This document shows, one piece after another, positions 1 to 11,524 of a DNA stretch of 64,000 bases (its first letter is position 1; each line of letters starts with the position of its first letter). This DNA comes from Polytrichum commune (lineage: Eukaryota; Streptophyta; Polytrichopsida; Polytrichales; Polytrichaceae), in contig OX485806.1 of assembly GCA_950295325.1 (NCBI GenBank), forward strand, positions 53,129,169-53,193,168. The letters are read 5' to 3'. The notes under the pieces were generated by a model. The model did no database searches, was not told the origin of the DNA, and saw nothing but the letters and a program-made list of their open reading frames with translations. The position numbers were made by a program, and so were the translations under genes.

Positions 1-1470
1 TATCCAGAAAAAACCTTCCAATGATAGAATTGATCATTTCCATTGCAATCAATCCCACAAAAGGACGTTTTAACTCAATCATGGAGCCAAAAAAATAGCT
101 GGTGATAGTCAGATCTCAAGTCCAATGTGTTGAAAACTGGAGCGTTTCATATCACGTAAAACAATTCCTCTATGGTGGGCATCAAATAATGGTCCGAATT
201 TGGCTTGATGTTGATTGTGCGATAGTCCCCATATATTTTCATCTCCATCAAATTACCAAAAATATATTTATCTGAAAGCATGATTGTTGCACAAACGTCT
301 CCTCATTGGATAACTCCACCAAATTTGCGAGCAATGTTCTGTCACAATGATCTTGGACACCAATTCTTTGTGATATACTCAATTTGTATGGATGTCTAGA
401 GATATACTGATTTTCTTTTAGTTAAATCTAAATAATTTTTTTTATGTAGCCCTCAACATTGTGGATGCTAAAAGCAAAATAACTTTGATACGAACAAATA
501 AATGTCTGCATTGTTTGACACCTATAAGATGAAGATCTAACACCAATGGCCAATCATTGAACTTTGTGGTGGCCCACTTCTTCAAAGGATCCACCTCTAA
601 TGTCAGCACAATCTTCAACCGTTAACTTGATTTGGAGGCAATATCTTTGCCCGTAGCAACATCACTCAAAGTTGTCCCAAAAAACCCTTGTAATGTGCCA
701 ATACACCATGCCTTTGTAATCTCTTGGTTCTCAAAAGGTAAAGTATTTTTAAAAAAACTTTAAAAAATTCTTACCGGCCATATTTGTCCCAAATTCTTGG
801 ACACGAAGCTCTTCCGCAATTTGACATTTTTAGACGACAATATTGCTCAAATTAGGCATCATAATTAGGTGCCGATGATACATGTGGATTTGTCGTCCAT
901 TTTATTCCCTCACCATTGTGCTCTACCCACATAATCATCAACCGATCATCCATGTGCCATTGAAAGGCCGGACAAATACCTAGGAACCAATCTAAGCAAG
1001 TTAAATCCATATTTTTGCCCAAAAAGAAAAACATTGACCTTCAATCATCTGAAGTGATGTCGTGCTTTGGGTGGGAAAGCCCATAGCTTCCTCATGTTCA
1101 TCCGCATTAGGCTCTTCATAAGTGTGAGTGTTTACATTCTACACCATGCCTAGTCCTTGTGCCCGAAATGCATAGGAACCCACATAAATCATAAAAGTTG
1201 GAAATACACCACAAGGTGCCCCCGCCTTGTTGACCAATGCCAAAGGCGTAGAATCATCTTTGTGCACCAGTATCGAGTACCAATTGTCATCCAGATGTTG
1301 TCCACCTTGAGTCCCATTGGCATAGGAATTCAAACAAAAACAATGGAGAATAGATAATGGGGAACCAAATTGGTCCATATCCATCGAGGTCAATGAGCAT
1401 AAGAACTCATTTCCATGGCATCCGAAAAGATTGGGGACCCAAGAATTTGGCACAAATATTGCCAATTTGC
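1..1470 (-). pseudogene. Degenerate Ty3/gypsy pol with reverse transcriptase motif
   Basis: Reading the minus strand from about 250 down to 1 gives a recognisable Ty3/gypsy reverse transcriptase stretch. It contains YGDYRTIN, then MPTIEELF, then FNTLDLRSDYHQL, then KTSF. These match the family pattern GDYR-LN...MP-IEELFD...FS-LDLRSGYHQ...KTAF. Two in-frame stops (after FYVI and after LHD) show it is dead. The C-terminal RT part, including the YxDD box, lies outside the window. Upstream minus-strand frames are open in pieces (about 852-1034 and 1139-1465) and may be earlier gag/protease/RT sequence, but I recognise no protease or zinc-knuckle motif there. The RT assignment is firm. The extent beyond about 330 is inference. 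Confidence 0.75.
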
Positions 1471-1811
1471 CACAACCTTGTTTTTAATATGACCTTAAGG
1501 TGGTACATTATCCAAGATGTATCCAAGGGGATTGGATTGGTGTTTTAACCACCAATGCATGATCCGTAGCAACTCCCAAAAGAAGTTGGATTAAAGTCAT
1601 CAAGACCCTGATTTGCTTTCCCGCTTGAATGATCTTGGCAAAGCTAACAAAAAAATTCAAAGGCAATTCATTTTCTATGTCTAAGCTATCATCTACTTGG
1701 ACATAAACATATCCATGATGAAACTTAATTTCAACACTGTAACCAATTTGACATGGCGAACCCAGTAATTTTCCACTACAAGAAACTCAGAAATGTAACT
1801 CGCAGTCCATT
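1471..1811. other. Stretch without identifiable gene
   Basis: Probably an upstream part of the same decayed retroelement. The minus strand is partly open (for example around 1590-1740) but no known domain is visible. It ends at the start of the old family A LTR. Confidence 0.3.
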
Positions 1812-2112
1812 TGTTGCATACCTCTCCATGATGAGTGCCTTCAATATTATGAGCACAACGGGGACCCCAGAATGATGCCCGGGATTTGTGGCGCCATAGG
1901 TGAGATGGCCCAAGTGATCCTAGTGTGGGTGAGGGCCCTGTGCTAAGAGATATGGCAATTTGAATGGGCCACTTTCTAGGGACATCGCCCTGAGACAACA
2001 ATGACCTAAGAGTGGTTGCCTAAGACTACCCAGGTTAGGACCACCAAAACGTCCTCAATACTTACCTGAATGTAGCAAACGATGAATCTATTGGCATCTA
2101 CGCAAAAGTACT
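1812..2112 (+). mobile_element. Family A LTR, old copy A1, left part
   Basis: This stretch starts TGTTGCATACCTCTCC, a diverged version of the family A terminus TGTCGCGCACCTCTCC. It follows the family consensus through the segment also seen at 58099-58500 (snippets GTGGCGCC, GTGATCCTAGTGTGGGTGAG and GGCATCTACG), with an internal deletion. The copy is interrupted at 2112 by element D1 and resumes at 7893. It is the oldest layer of the nest. Confidence 0.75.
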
Positions 2113-4216
2113 TGTCGGAACATGGGATCAACAAAAGAATCCGGTTAAGCGTTTTTAATGCTTAATCCGGTTGTCCGGATGATCCGAGTCTCGTTCTTGG
2201 GACCCTGTGAAGTGTAAGATGACAGCTCTACTCCTTTCCTGCTTGAAAATCAACCACCGGGCGGAATGGCCTTTCCGTTTCCGGATGGTTAGTTGGAAAT
2301 CCTCACTTCCGGGACTTGCCTTCCGGATGAACCACTAAAGTTAAGATTTACTCCTACTCCTACCTCCTCAATTCCTACCTCCTCTATACCTACCGTCGAT
2401 GGTGATGTGGCTCATCTGAGAAAGATGCCCCGATCTGGCCACTTTCTAGTCTTCCCTCACAACCTGTCCGGATCAGCTTAATCCGGCCTAGCATGTCACA
2501 CAGAGAATCCGTAATGTGTGCCCGGAACTACACAGATAGATTGATCTGGATCCGCCCAGGGTTTATAAATCCGGGATAACTGGGCGACCCGTACCGCTCT
2601 TCGAACTACCCTTCCCAGACACTGTGGGACCTCTTCGGAAGGTCGGATGGCGTAAGTTTGAGTACCCCTTGCACCCTTTACCTAGTCCTAACAACGGCTT
2701 TCCCACATAGAAGTTACACAGGCAAACGAACCAGCGAGGCTTCATTCCCACTACACCTCAGAAGTGGTCAACCCAATCCTGTAACCGGAACCGATCCGGG
2801 CCTTTCCCTCTCGTGCTATCTTGACTTCTTAACCCTCCTATTCTCCCTGATCCTTGGACACACTCTGGATTACTCATGCATAAACACACCAAGGCTATAG
2901 AGAATCAGAGGTTTATTCAATTAGAAAGCACAAAACAACACAAAGGGGAAAAAACACCCCTTTCCAAACTTCCAAGCCTCCTAAATAGTGGTCTTTGACC
3001 CCAAAATGAAGGGGCGGCGCCGTTGGCCGCTCTACCCTACCCTAACTGAGAGTGCCATGGAATCAACACGTTTGCGGAAATTTCGGATCTCAGATCCTAC
3101 TTTTAGCTGACACAAAATTTGGACTACCACGTCCCTGCACGACCTCCTACTCCTAACTACCCAACTGTCTAATTACCTATCTTAGGTGGTTCGGTGCTTC
3201 TTTGGTGTTGTTCCTGTCTTGGACTGGCTGGCTGGCCCACTGATTCTAGACGCCCCTCCACCAAGGGTCAAGAGCCTCCTCTCCTGAAGTTGGGTGAAGA
3301 TCTTGCGCATGCTAGGAGAGGGGGTGACCTCTTCTTTGGACTCCTCTACTGCTGAAGGACCTGTCTGTTCCCACGATCCGTCGTCCAAGTCGGAACACTC
3401 CGGGGTCGGAACCTTCTTCTTCTTCCTGGAGCTCTGCCGCGGTGCATGCTCGCTCTCCGCTGTCCGTTCCCTGTTCCGACCACTCAGGGTCGGAGTAACC
3501 TTCTCTCCCTAACCGTGTGAGCCCAAAAGGGTGCCCACATTTAGTCTTAGACCCTTGAAACGTTAGTTGATGCACTTTGAAGTAGCATGTTACTTCACAA
3601 AAATATAAAAAGAGTGAAATGTTAGTCTTAGAAGTACCATGTTGTAAGAGGCTAGGATGTGAGTTGTTATTGTGTTTTTACCTTCGGAAGGATTTGAGTG
3701 AATGAGGATAGGTAAGGAGAACTTGGATTGAGTAGTTAGTGAGTAGGCTAGTACAAATGGATGGAGACAACCAAAGTGACTCAAGAGGCAAGTGCATTCG
3801 AATTGGGATGAATGGAGGATCACATGGAGCGCACAAGTGGACCACCTCATCATGGCCACTTAATGGGGAAGGCCCAAGGAAGAATGCAAGGTGGAGGATA
3901 AGCAAATTCTCAAAGCACCAATCAAATCACGAGTTAAGCATCGTGGTTTGAATTAAGTGGTGAGCGACGATTTGGGAAAGTAAGGGGAGAAAGTTATGGC
4001 GGCGGAAAGCGAAGGAGGCTAAGTTTGGGTTGAAGCATCCCAAGTTTGGTAAAGTGTGGTAGGTAGAAAGCCAAGGCTAGTTAAATGTTCGAATTAGGAT
4101 CCTTGTTGATCATTTGAAGGAGGAAGGCTTAGAAGATAGGATTGGCGCCTACTAAGTAGGAGGAAATCTCAAGGGCTTATCGTGAGCCTTGAGGGTGCTC
4201 ACCCCCTCAAGCTTAC

Positions 4217-4224
4217 TATATAAT
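4217..4224 (+). promoter_or_regulatory. Putative TATA box of family C LTR C1
   Basis: TATATAAT lies about 700 bp inside the LTR and is followed by a pyrimidine-rich stretch (ctcattcttccctcactc), the usual look of a U3/R boundary. C2 has a TTTATATTAAG at a comparable offset (about 590 bp) on the minus strand. Confidence 0.45.
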
Positions 4225-4734
4225 CCCTCATTCTTCCCTCACTCATCCTCTCTTTCCTTTGTGCTCCAAGGCACCCCACGAGTTATAAGTGTGGGTGTGG
4301 GAAGCCATATTGGAGCACATGTGTGTGCTTAGTTTTTAGTTTGAGAGCCAAGGCTTGTTAGCCTTGAAGAGGGCTTGACCTCTTGGTAGAATTAGTGTTG
4401 ACGTGAAGGATTTTAAAGTTAATTCATGATTCCAATTTGTGGTACTTAAAGTTCATGTTTTGAATACACGTGGTTGCAAGTTCCATGTTTAAGAGTTGAG
4501 CACTTGATGTTGTGATGAGTGCAAAAATATACTTGTGTGGATTAGTTAGTCTTAGTGAAGTTAGGAAATTCTCTCTCCCCCTCTCCTCTCTAGGATTTTA
4601 GGATTTTAGGATTAGAGAAGAATTGTGTGATTAGAAAGGGGTTGTTAGTAGAATTAGGGAAATTAGGTAGGAAGATTAGTTAAGGGCTTGAATAATTAGT
4701 GAGGTAGTTGGGGATTACAACTACAAAGTTGTGG

Positions 4735-4985
4735 GTTCATGAAGGAGCTGGGTTTATGAAGGAGCTGGGTTTGTTTAGTTAGAAAGTAAAGAGCTGGGTT
4801 TATGAAGGACCTGGGTTTGTTTAGTTAGAAGCTAAGGAGCTGGGTTCATGAAGGAGCTGGGTTTATGAAGGAGTTGGGTTTGTTTAGTTAGAAGCTAAGA
4901 AGCTGGGTTTATGAAGGAGCTGGGTTTATGAAGGAGCTAGGTTTATGTAATTAGAAAGTGAAAAGATGGGTTCATGAAGGAGCTT
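4735..4985 (+). repeat. Tandem repeats in C1 (GAAGGAGCTGGGTTTATG type)
   Basis: An 18-bp motif of the type ATGAAGGAGCTGGGTTT recurs, alternating with a GTTTAGTTAGAAGCTAAG segment to make higher-order units of roughly 63 bp. There are about ten motif copies with small variations. They lie downstream of the TATA box, in the presumed R/U5 part of the LTR. Confidence 0.75.
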
Positions 4986-7892
4986 AGTAGATAGCCTACC
5001 TAATTAGCTCATAGACAAGTAGTTAGTTACATTATGCTAGTTAGTGTTATGTGTGGCTTTCACAAGTAAATGTATTTGAGATTGACTATAGAGAATAGTG
5101 TTTTTTTAACACTTGCATCCTCTCTTTAAAAATAAACCACGTACACAACTTAATGGAGAATGTGGAGCACTCTCGCGATGGCAAGACAAAGGAAGCAAAG
5201 ACCAAAGGTGCGAGGGAGAGATTGACATAAGTCACATAAGTATTTCTTAATACTTAAAGGCTTATGTACAGTATGGAGACACCAAGTGAGACCTCTTATA
5301 GTAGCGATACGGAATACACAAGTGATAGTTCAAGTGGTAGTATAGAGTCAACGGCACGGACTCCATTTAGGAGAGGGATATCCTTAAGGGCTTGTGTAGC
5401 TAAAGCAGCCGGATGGACGTTAGAAGCAAACAAAGACAAAATAGCACCCGAGCATAAGGAGGTTAAAATAACATAGTTAACTTGTGCATTCTCCACATAC
5501 GTATTGAAATCGTACATTGAGTTGTTAAAAGTGAAATTCCAGTTAAATCCAAGACCACTTGAAGGGTGAACCTTGTACTATGGACTCATCCAAGTCCAAA
5601 TCCAATACCGCGGAGGAATGTGAGCCCAAACCCACTACTCGGACTACGGACGCTTAAGGGTGGGGGGTTTGGCCTCACAAACCGCCAGAGGGGGTAGTTG
5701 TCCCCAAGGCTCCATGATCATGCAGTCGGGTGCGGGTGGCTGCGAAACTTGTACCGTAGGGTCCTTACCGCGATCCGGCGTTTTTGCTCGTTCCGAAGTC
5801 CGAGCCCTTTCTAGAGTCTTAGCCCTTTCCAGCGTTTTGGCCCTCTTCGTCATTGGGGATTGGACCGGCCCTGACCTCGCCAAATGCTTTGTGTTCTTCC
5901 CTTCGAATCGGAGGTGACCGGGCCCTTTCCGGCTCTAGAGTCTTCTCGCGATTCGGAACTCTACCAGATTCTTGTTGCCTTGATGTCCCTGCGGCTTGGC
6001 TGGGCTCGGCAGTGGCCTGGGCAGTTGGGACGAGCTCCACCTCGCCTATAACTTCGTAAATTCTGGCCGTGGGCGATCCGGGCAAGCTTGAATCCATCAT
6101 CCGTCTTGGGGGTCCGCGCGGGGGCAGGAGTTTCTGAATTTCCTTCAACAGGTCTTTCATTGACCTGGAGTACTTAACTAAGATTTGCAGGGTCTGTCGG
6201 ACCGAGAAGAAATCCGCCGTTTCCATGAGCTTGTCATATAGATGAGTTTTGTTGACGATCACTCCTAGATGTCTGACCAGTTCCCGGACTCGGTTTAGTA
6301 CCACTGTCTGCTCCGCCTGATAGCGGTGGACCTCCTCACTCTTATGCGCAAGCTCCAGGGTCATTGTTGCTACCTGCGCGGCCAATTGTGCCTTCTCGGT
6401 CTCTAGTGCGTCCACTTTTGACTGGTCCGTCTTCTTGGCGAATTCTCGGAGAATGTTTCCGGGTCCGCAATTGTCCAGTGCCCTGCTTACTCCCCGGGTG
6501 ATATGCTCCAGCCGGAAGTTATGATTCTGGAGGTGGGTCAGCTCCTCCCGGACTCGCTTGAAAGGGGTTTCCGGATACTGGAAGGAAGACAGGTCAATGT
6601 CCCTCCAGTGCGGCTCCCTGCTTGGGCCGGCTTTGTTTCCAAGCTGAGGATTGGCCGTTTTTCTTGACTCGGGGGTGGTGCAGTAGGAGGCGGCTCACGG
6701 ACGGCGGGGTCGCCCAGTGACTCTTCCGTTCCGGCCTCTGTCAACTCAACCTCCGACCCGAGTTTGTAGACGACCTCGTCCTCCGCAATTGTTAACGCAT
6801 CCTCTTCCTTAACGCACCCATTCCGCTGATAGAGATGAAGAAGGTAGGGGAAGAGGGGAAAGGGTTTTTTTCCGATGTGGAGGATCCATTTCTCCGCCAA
6901 TTCTTGGATGAGTCGCCCCCAGTTGACCGGCCGCGTTCCGGACAAGGCTCCGAAGATGGTATTGGCCATTGTAATGCTTAACCTCTTGGGTTTCTCCGGG
7001 TAGAGAATCGGGAGGAGAAATTCTATCACCCTACGCTCCCTAGGGTTCCAGCAATCACCCAGATGGAACCCATCCTTTGGATCGTGCTCGGTTCGGAATT
7101 ACCCTACAAAATAGGTGTCCTTCCGGTTCGCCCATCCTTCGCCTCTCCTTGGAGTGAACCCAAAAACATCTGCCCATACCTCCGCGGTCCATTGTTCCGG
7201 AACCTACCGCATTGTCCTCTCCCACTGATTTTCTCTTTCAGACATGAACTCCCTCAATGTCGCCTCACTCCGTAAATTCCAGGGCTTCGCAAGGAGGCCC
7301 TCGCATCCCATCCAGGTGAGGTCCTCTATCAACTCCTTCAACTCCGACTTCCGATTCGGAATGGTAGGCGCTACATTCTTAAGGGGAATCGGAACAAGAT
7401 CATCGTCCTCCCGCACTTCCGGCATTGTGCAGTAACCCATGTCCGTCCTAAAACAGAATCTCAGCAATCCAACTGCTGATGATTTGACAAAAAAAAAGCT
7501 CCCCACCACTTTTCTCTCGGCATTGTCACACTACGCAAATGGCTCAAGGGGAAGGCTAATTTCCTTAAGTGTCCTCGTCCCCCTTGAGTTCGGCCCTGTA
7601 ACCGCCTAGGGTAACCGTTTATGGTAACCGCCTTATTCCCGTACAACTGCCATCATCCCGGTTGCTTCGGGGCTGGCAATTATCTAACGGTATTTTTGGG
7701 TCGGTTCCGGGTCGGTTAAAGGGATTGTTTTAGCCATTTTATTGCGTTTGGTTGGATGTACCAAGAGTTATTTCCTAAAACAGCTAAGCTACACTAAAGT
7801 CCCTTTACTTAATCAAAACACCTAACCTATTTCTCCACTAAAGACCGGTTTGGTCAGTAATCCGGATTTCCGTGCATTTTCAGGCTCCCACA

Positions 7893-8060
7893 GTAATGCC
7901 AACAAAGTGGTTACTTGATAAAACTAGAGATCATAGAAAGAATTTATGAAGGTTTGAAGTAGTTGGGGGGGGGGGTAGGGGCCCTGTCCAAACTCCCAAA
8001 GACTTATATGGGTGAGGTGTCTTTGCCAACCGATCCCATCTGAAGCATACCTAGCAACTA
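7893..8060 (+). mobile_element. Family A LTR, old copy A1, right part
   Basis: Directly after D1 the family A sequence resumes: GTAGGGGCCCTGTCC, then CTTATATGGGTGAGGTG, matching 58672-58735 in copy A7. This confirms that D1 inserted into a pre-existing family A LTR. The right boundary is uncertain because the copy decays after about 8060 and no GGTTGCGACA terminus is visible. Confidence 0.6.
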
Positions 8061-9404
8061 TGCTTCTGTCGAGGCCACCTTCAACCCTCAGCCTTAGACG
8101 GTGTAACCCGCTGCTGAACCAGTTTACATGGAAGTCACTCCCACCAAAATTACATCATTCTAAGTTTCCATTTCTATGAAGGTGATTGCATGTCTACTAA
8201 TATTGGTTACTGTGATATGTTCTTACAATACTTTCTTGAATTCTCAAGGAGTAGTTGACCTAAGTTTTCAAGCTTATGTTCCTTTAAATCCTAATGTGAA
8301 GGTTAAGTGCATTTAAAGGAATTTCATTCTTGTATACAATATCTTTCATGGTTTGGATGATTAGAACCTTCCTTATTTTCTCAAAGTTATTCCAAGGATA
8401 TTCCATTAAGAGGGTCTATAGTTTCAAGCATACTCGCTCATTAAATGGAACTCATAAGAGTTCTCTAGTTCTCCAATATTCATTTGAGGATCCTTGCGTA
8501 AGTTTCTATTACAAGGCAAACCTACTTCCTTACTAATTCTAAGCTACCTAGTTTAGATAATTCCCCGATGTCATGGAATCCCTCTTCATTCCATAAGTGT
8601 ATATTACTCCGATTGTCATTCAAAGGTGCTTGATTAATAATCATCCTCGTTCCTAAGGGGCATTCCAATTCTTGGTCATAATTTACCTAAGTTCCCTAAA
8701 TGTTCCCCTTAGTTGCCTTGAATTCCCAAGTATCCCCCCTTGGTTGCTTTGATTTCCCCAAGTATTCCCCTTGGTTGCTTTGAATTCCTAAGTATGCATG
8801 TGAGGAGATTTGATGGCAAGGGGGGGGGGGCGGCTTAACCCACTTTAGATCATCTCTTCTTGCTTGCCTAGCACTCGATAGCTTGGGTACCCCTCGAGTA
8901 GATTTCGCCCATCAATTACCTCAAATCCGAAGTTACTTGGAGGAAGGTAATCACAGTCTTTACCACTTAGGTGTCCACTCCGAATTTGATGGCCTCTCGT
9001 ATCAATCTTCCGCGTATGCCTTGCCCATGTGGGACATTACTAGCCACTTGGCCACCTCTCTCTTTACTTCAACCCTTTACTTATTTTTGTATAATTGTTG
9101 TATATGACGTAATTGTCCAACGCTTTAATGTGCAAGTCTCGGTGTTGGTCTCTCGCAAGGTTCCGATGAATGCACATGCAAACTCCTCTCTCCCGTAAAT
9201 TACTTAATGGCCGAGGACAATTTACACAATTCCATAAGTCGTAGGTAACTTTAAGGTCGCATGTATCCCCTTTAATTTGTTTTCTTCCCGAATGCTTGAT
9301 TTCCTCACGACTCAGGCTAAGTCTCCAACACTCAAATTAGTTTGCACCATGGGTGCCTCATGTCTCAAAGCTAAATTTCCTAGCTCTCATGTTAGTTTGC
9401 ACCA
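8061..9404. other. Non-coding stretch with short direct repeats and G-runs
   Basis: No gene is recognisable. At about 8690-8795 three imperfect copies of a roughly 32-bp unit (CCCCTTGGTTGCTTTGAATT type) lie in tandem. A run of ten or more G occurs near 8821. Around 9330-9400 degenerate copies of the GCACC-N2-GGGTGCC motif lead into the adjoining minisatellite. Confidence 0.5.
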
Positions 9405-9838
9405 CGGGTGCCTCACATCTCAAGTTAATTTGCACCGCGGGTGCCTATAACCCTCTCTAATGCACCACGGGTGCCCATAGACTCGCTAATGCACCACGGG
9501 TGCCTACAGAACTCGCTAATGCACAGCGGGTGCCTATAGACTCGCTAATGCACCGTGGGTGCCTATAGACTCGCTAATGCACCGTGGGTGCCTATAGACT
9601 CGCTAATGCACCGCAGGTGCCTATAGACACGTTAATGCACCACGGGTGCCTATAGACTCGCTAATGCACCGTGGGTGCCTATAGACTCGCTAATGCACCG
9701 CAGGTGCCTATAGACACGTTAATGCACCACGGGTGCCTATAGACTCGCTAATGCACCACAGGTGCCTATAGAACTTACTAATGCACCGCGGGTGCCTATA
9801 GACTCACTAATGCACCACGGGTGCCTATAGACTTTGGA
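9405..9838 (+). repeat. 29-bp minisatellite with near-palindromic core
   Basis: About 15 tandem units of roughly 29 bp, each with TAATGCACC, two variable bases, GGGTGCC, then TATAGACTCGC. The variable dinucleotide is mostly CpG-type or its C-to-T/G-to-A derivatives (GC, AC, GT). GCACC-NN-GGGTGC is close to an inverted repeat. Two adjacent groups share the same variant order (ACACGTT-type ends at about 9635 and 9720), which suggests a higher-order duplication of several units. It has no unique spacers, so it is not a CRISPR. Confidence 0.9.
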
Positions 9839-10484
9839 AGGCTTAAGAGGCTCGACACTCATGTAGAGTATTCGTGTAAGAATGAAGTGTATTATGGCCC
9901 TTAAGTTGGCCTTCTTATATAGTCGTCCACATCTATGTTTTTGTAAGATTTCTTTAAATGTCAGCTGCAGCTATATTTAGTACTGAATCTCATAATAGCA
10001 TGAATTTAAGAGTTTTAATCTAAGTTTCTAAATCTATATTGTTTGAAATATACTTCCTACCTACATAACTTTCCATATCTCCTAGTTGGAATTACATCCA
10101 TCCTAGTTTCATTAATCACATGCCATATAAACGAGAATAAACCCGTTCCTCTTCACTCCTCGAATTGGTCCCGTTTCCACTTCCTTCGACCGTCCCAGTC
10201 TCTCTTTCGTTCCCGCATTGCTTCTCGTTCCCAGCTGCTTCTCGCGTTCCTAGCTCTTTCCGCGTTCCCAGCTACCTCTCGGGTTCCCCAGTTCTTTTTG
10301 CGTTCCCTAGCTGCCTCTCGCATTCCCCAGCTCCCTCTGCGTTCCCAGCTGTCTCTGCGTTCGTCTCTAAAATTCACTGCCGCCACCGGCCCGGTGGCTT
10401 ACTCCTCGTACCTGCTTGGCTTCTTGTCTCTGGCCTTCCCTTGGTTTGGGGGGGAAAGAGGCGAGCTCTCCAGCTTCGCGTTGT
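9839..10484. other. Stretch without gene; C/T-rich tract
   Basis: 10140-10380 is a pyrimidine-rich stretch with repeated GTTCCCAGCT and TCTCGCGTTCC words in loose tandem. Open frames here are a by-product of this composition. Nothing else is recognised. Confidence 0.4.
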
Positions 10485-10550
10485 GGTAATGTTGCTCTAG
10501 CAATGTGATGATCAATTTAAGATAGGATTTCATGGATAGAAGTCCACATC
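10485..10550 (+). mobile_element. Older family A LTR fragment, left of A2
   Basis: GTTGCTCTAGCAATG followed by TTCATGGATAGAAGTCCACAT matches A7 at about 58818-58880. The fragment is cut by insertion of A2 and resumes after it at 11525-11727. Confidence 0.7.
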
Positions 10551-11524
10551 TGTCGCAACCCTTGCTAGTTCCCCTTGACAATCTTGCCAATTTTCAATTC
10601 TAGCAAAGGTTACGAGCGCTAACCATTTGCATTCCGCCATGCTAATAGTTAGCTCCTCCTACCCCGGACCATATAGTTCATAAAAGGGGAACCAACCCTC
10701 CTACTTTGATTTCGGGACTCACCCCTTAATCGGTAACCCATTCTTAGATGTGGACTTCCATCCATGGAAATCCAATCCTGTGTTGATCATTGCATTGCCG
10801 GAGCAACACTACAACAACCCGAACCATACTAGGCAACTATGGCCTCACAATGGGCCAAAGCCCATGGAGGCCGTGCCGTTCGGCCTCAGGTGGGTGAGGC
10901 CACACCACCTCACCCATATAAGCCTCTAGGACTTTACGCGGGGCCCCTACCCCACCGTCAACCAACCTCTTGTCTCTCTACCAAGAGTTGGGGCCAAGTG
11001 GACATTTTCCTTTAGCTGCTGGGCTTAGAACCCCCCCAGCAGCTTCAGACCATCATAACTTCCTTGTATGATGTCTAATGATAACAACCAACCACTCCAT
11101 CTTCATCTACGCTTCACGTAGATATCGATGAACTCCTCACTTGCCCCATTGGGGCAAGTCTTGAGGAAGTTATGCCTGTTTGAACCTTGGCAGTCCCGGG
11201 AATCACTCTCAGGCACTTCTGTACCAGGGCGCTGTCCCGGGACAGCTCCCCACTCAAATGGCCATAACTCCTAGCTCACACCTCCGCTTGAGGTGATCTT
11301 GAGCATTCTAGAATCACCACGCCATGAGCTATGCATAGCTCATGGCCTTACCCTTGTGCATCCTAGTCTACGTGGGTGGGAGGCGTTCCCAACGCTCGGG
11401 GCCCTCACCCACACTAGGATCATTTGGGCCTCTCACCAATGGCGCCACAAGTCCCGGGTGTCACTCCGGGGTCCCCCTTGTGCCCATGGTGTTTTGGGCA
11501 CTCCTCATGGAGACGTGCGCGACA
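10551..11524 (-). mobile_element. Family A solo LTR, copy A2
   Basis: Plus-strand ends are TGTCGCAACCCTTGCTAG and GCGCGACA. A perfect 5-bp target duplication, acatc, flanks it (10546-10550 and 11525-11529). The LTR direction is minus, judged by comparison with A4, where a polypurine-like tract abuts the GCGACA side. It inserted into an older family A LTR lying in the opposite direction. Confidence 0.9.

Larger units (their letters stand above)
3516..5679 (+). mobile_element. Family C solo LTR, copy C1
   Basis: It begins TGTGAGCCCAAAA and ends TTTGGCCTCACA, and is flanked by a perfect 5-bp duplication, aaccg (3511-3515 and 5680-5684). It has no internal retroelement coding, so it is a solo LTR. 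A TATA box (TATATAAT, about 4217) lies about 700 bp from the start, as expected at the end of U3. It sits inside the C-terminal coding part of D1 and is therefore younger than D1. It holds a tandem repeat block (4735-4985). Confidence 0.9.
3182..7425 (-). pseudogene. Family D coiled-coil protein, broken copy in D1
   Basis: The frame starts at the ATG at 7425 (MPEVREDDDLVPIPL), the same start as in D2. It continues with SELKELIEDLTWMGCEGLLA and then a region with EFLLPILYPEKPKRL and NTIFGALSGTRPVNWGRLIQ. An acidic linker follows, then a heptad-rich coiled coil (LETEKAQLAAQVATMTLELA...) and the block THLYDKLMETADFFSVRQTL. A Pro/Arg/Ser-rich tail ends in KKHRTT and a stop at 3182. Frameshifts occur near 7030-7200 and 6420-6540. 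The tail is split by the family C solo LTR (3516-5679). I recognise no enzymatic domain. Conservation of start, blocks and C-terminus across D1, D2 and D3 shows it was once a real protein of the element. A structural, gag-like role is only a guess. Confidence 0.6.
2113..7892 (-). mobile_element. Family D element, copy D1 (giant solo-LTR-like element)
   Basis: On the minus strand the element starts TGTGGGAGCC (at 7892) and ends ...GTTCCGACA (at 2113), so it has TG...CA ends. The flanks are gtact (2108-2112) and gtaat (7893-7897), a 5-bp target duplication with one mismatch. Total length is 5780 bp, or about 3.6 kb after removing the nested family C solo LTR (3516-5679). In its own direction it has a leader, a broken coiled-coil coding region (7425 to 3182), a TATA-like ACTATTTAGG near 2985, an AATAAA near 2918, and a terminal kilobase rich in TCCGGA words. 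No second terminal repeat is present. It could be a solo LTR with a coding U3, or a non-LTR element with short terminal inverted repeats. Confidence 0.75.

Noticed and set aside
2113..7892. Family D as a CACTA element
   Set aside because: Ends are not CACTA, the duplication is 5 bp rather than 3, and no CACTA transposase motif is seen.
9405..9838. CRISPR-like array
   Set aside because: Units are contiguous, with no unique spacers, in a plant nuclear context; it is a minisatellite.
10043..10500. Ser/Pro/Leu-rich open frames on both strands
   Set aside because: Explained by the C/T-rich repeated tract; all frames look similar.
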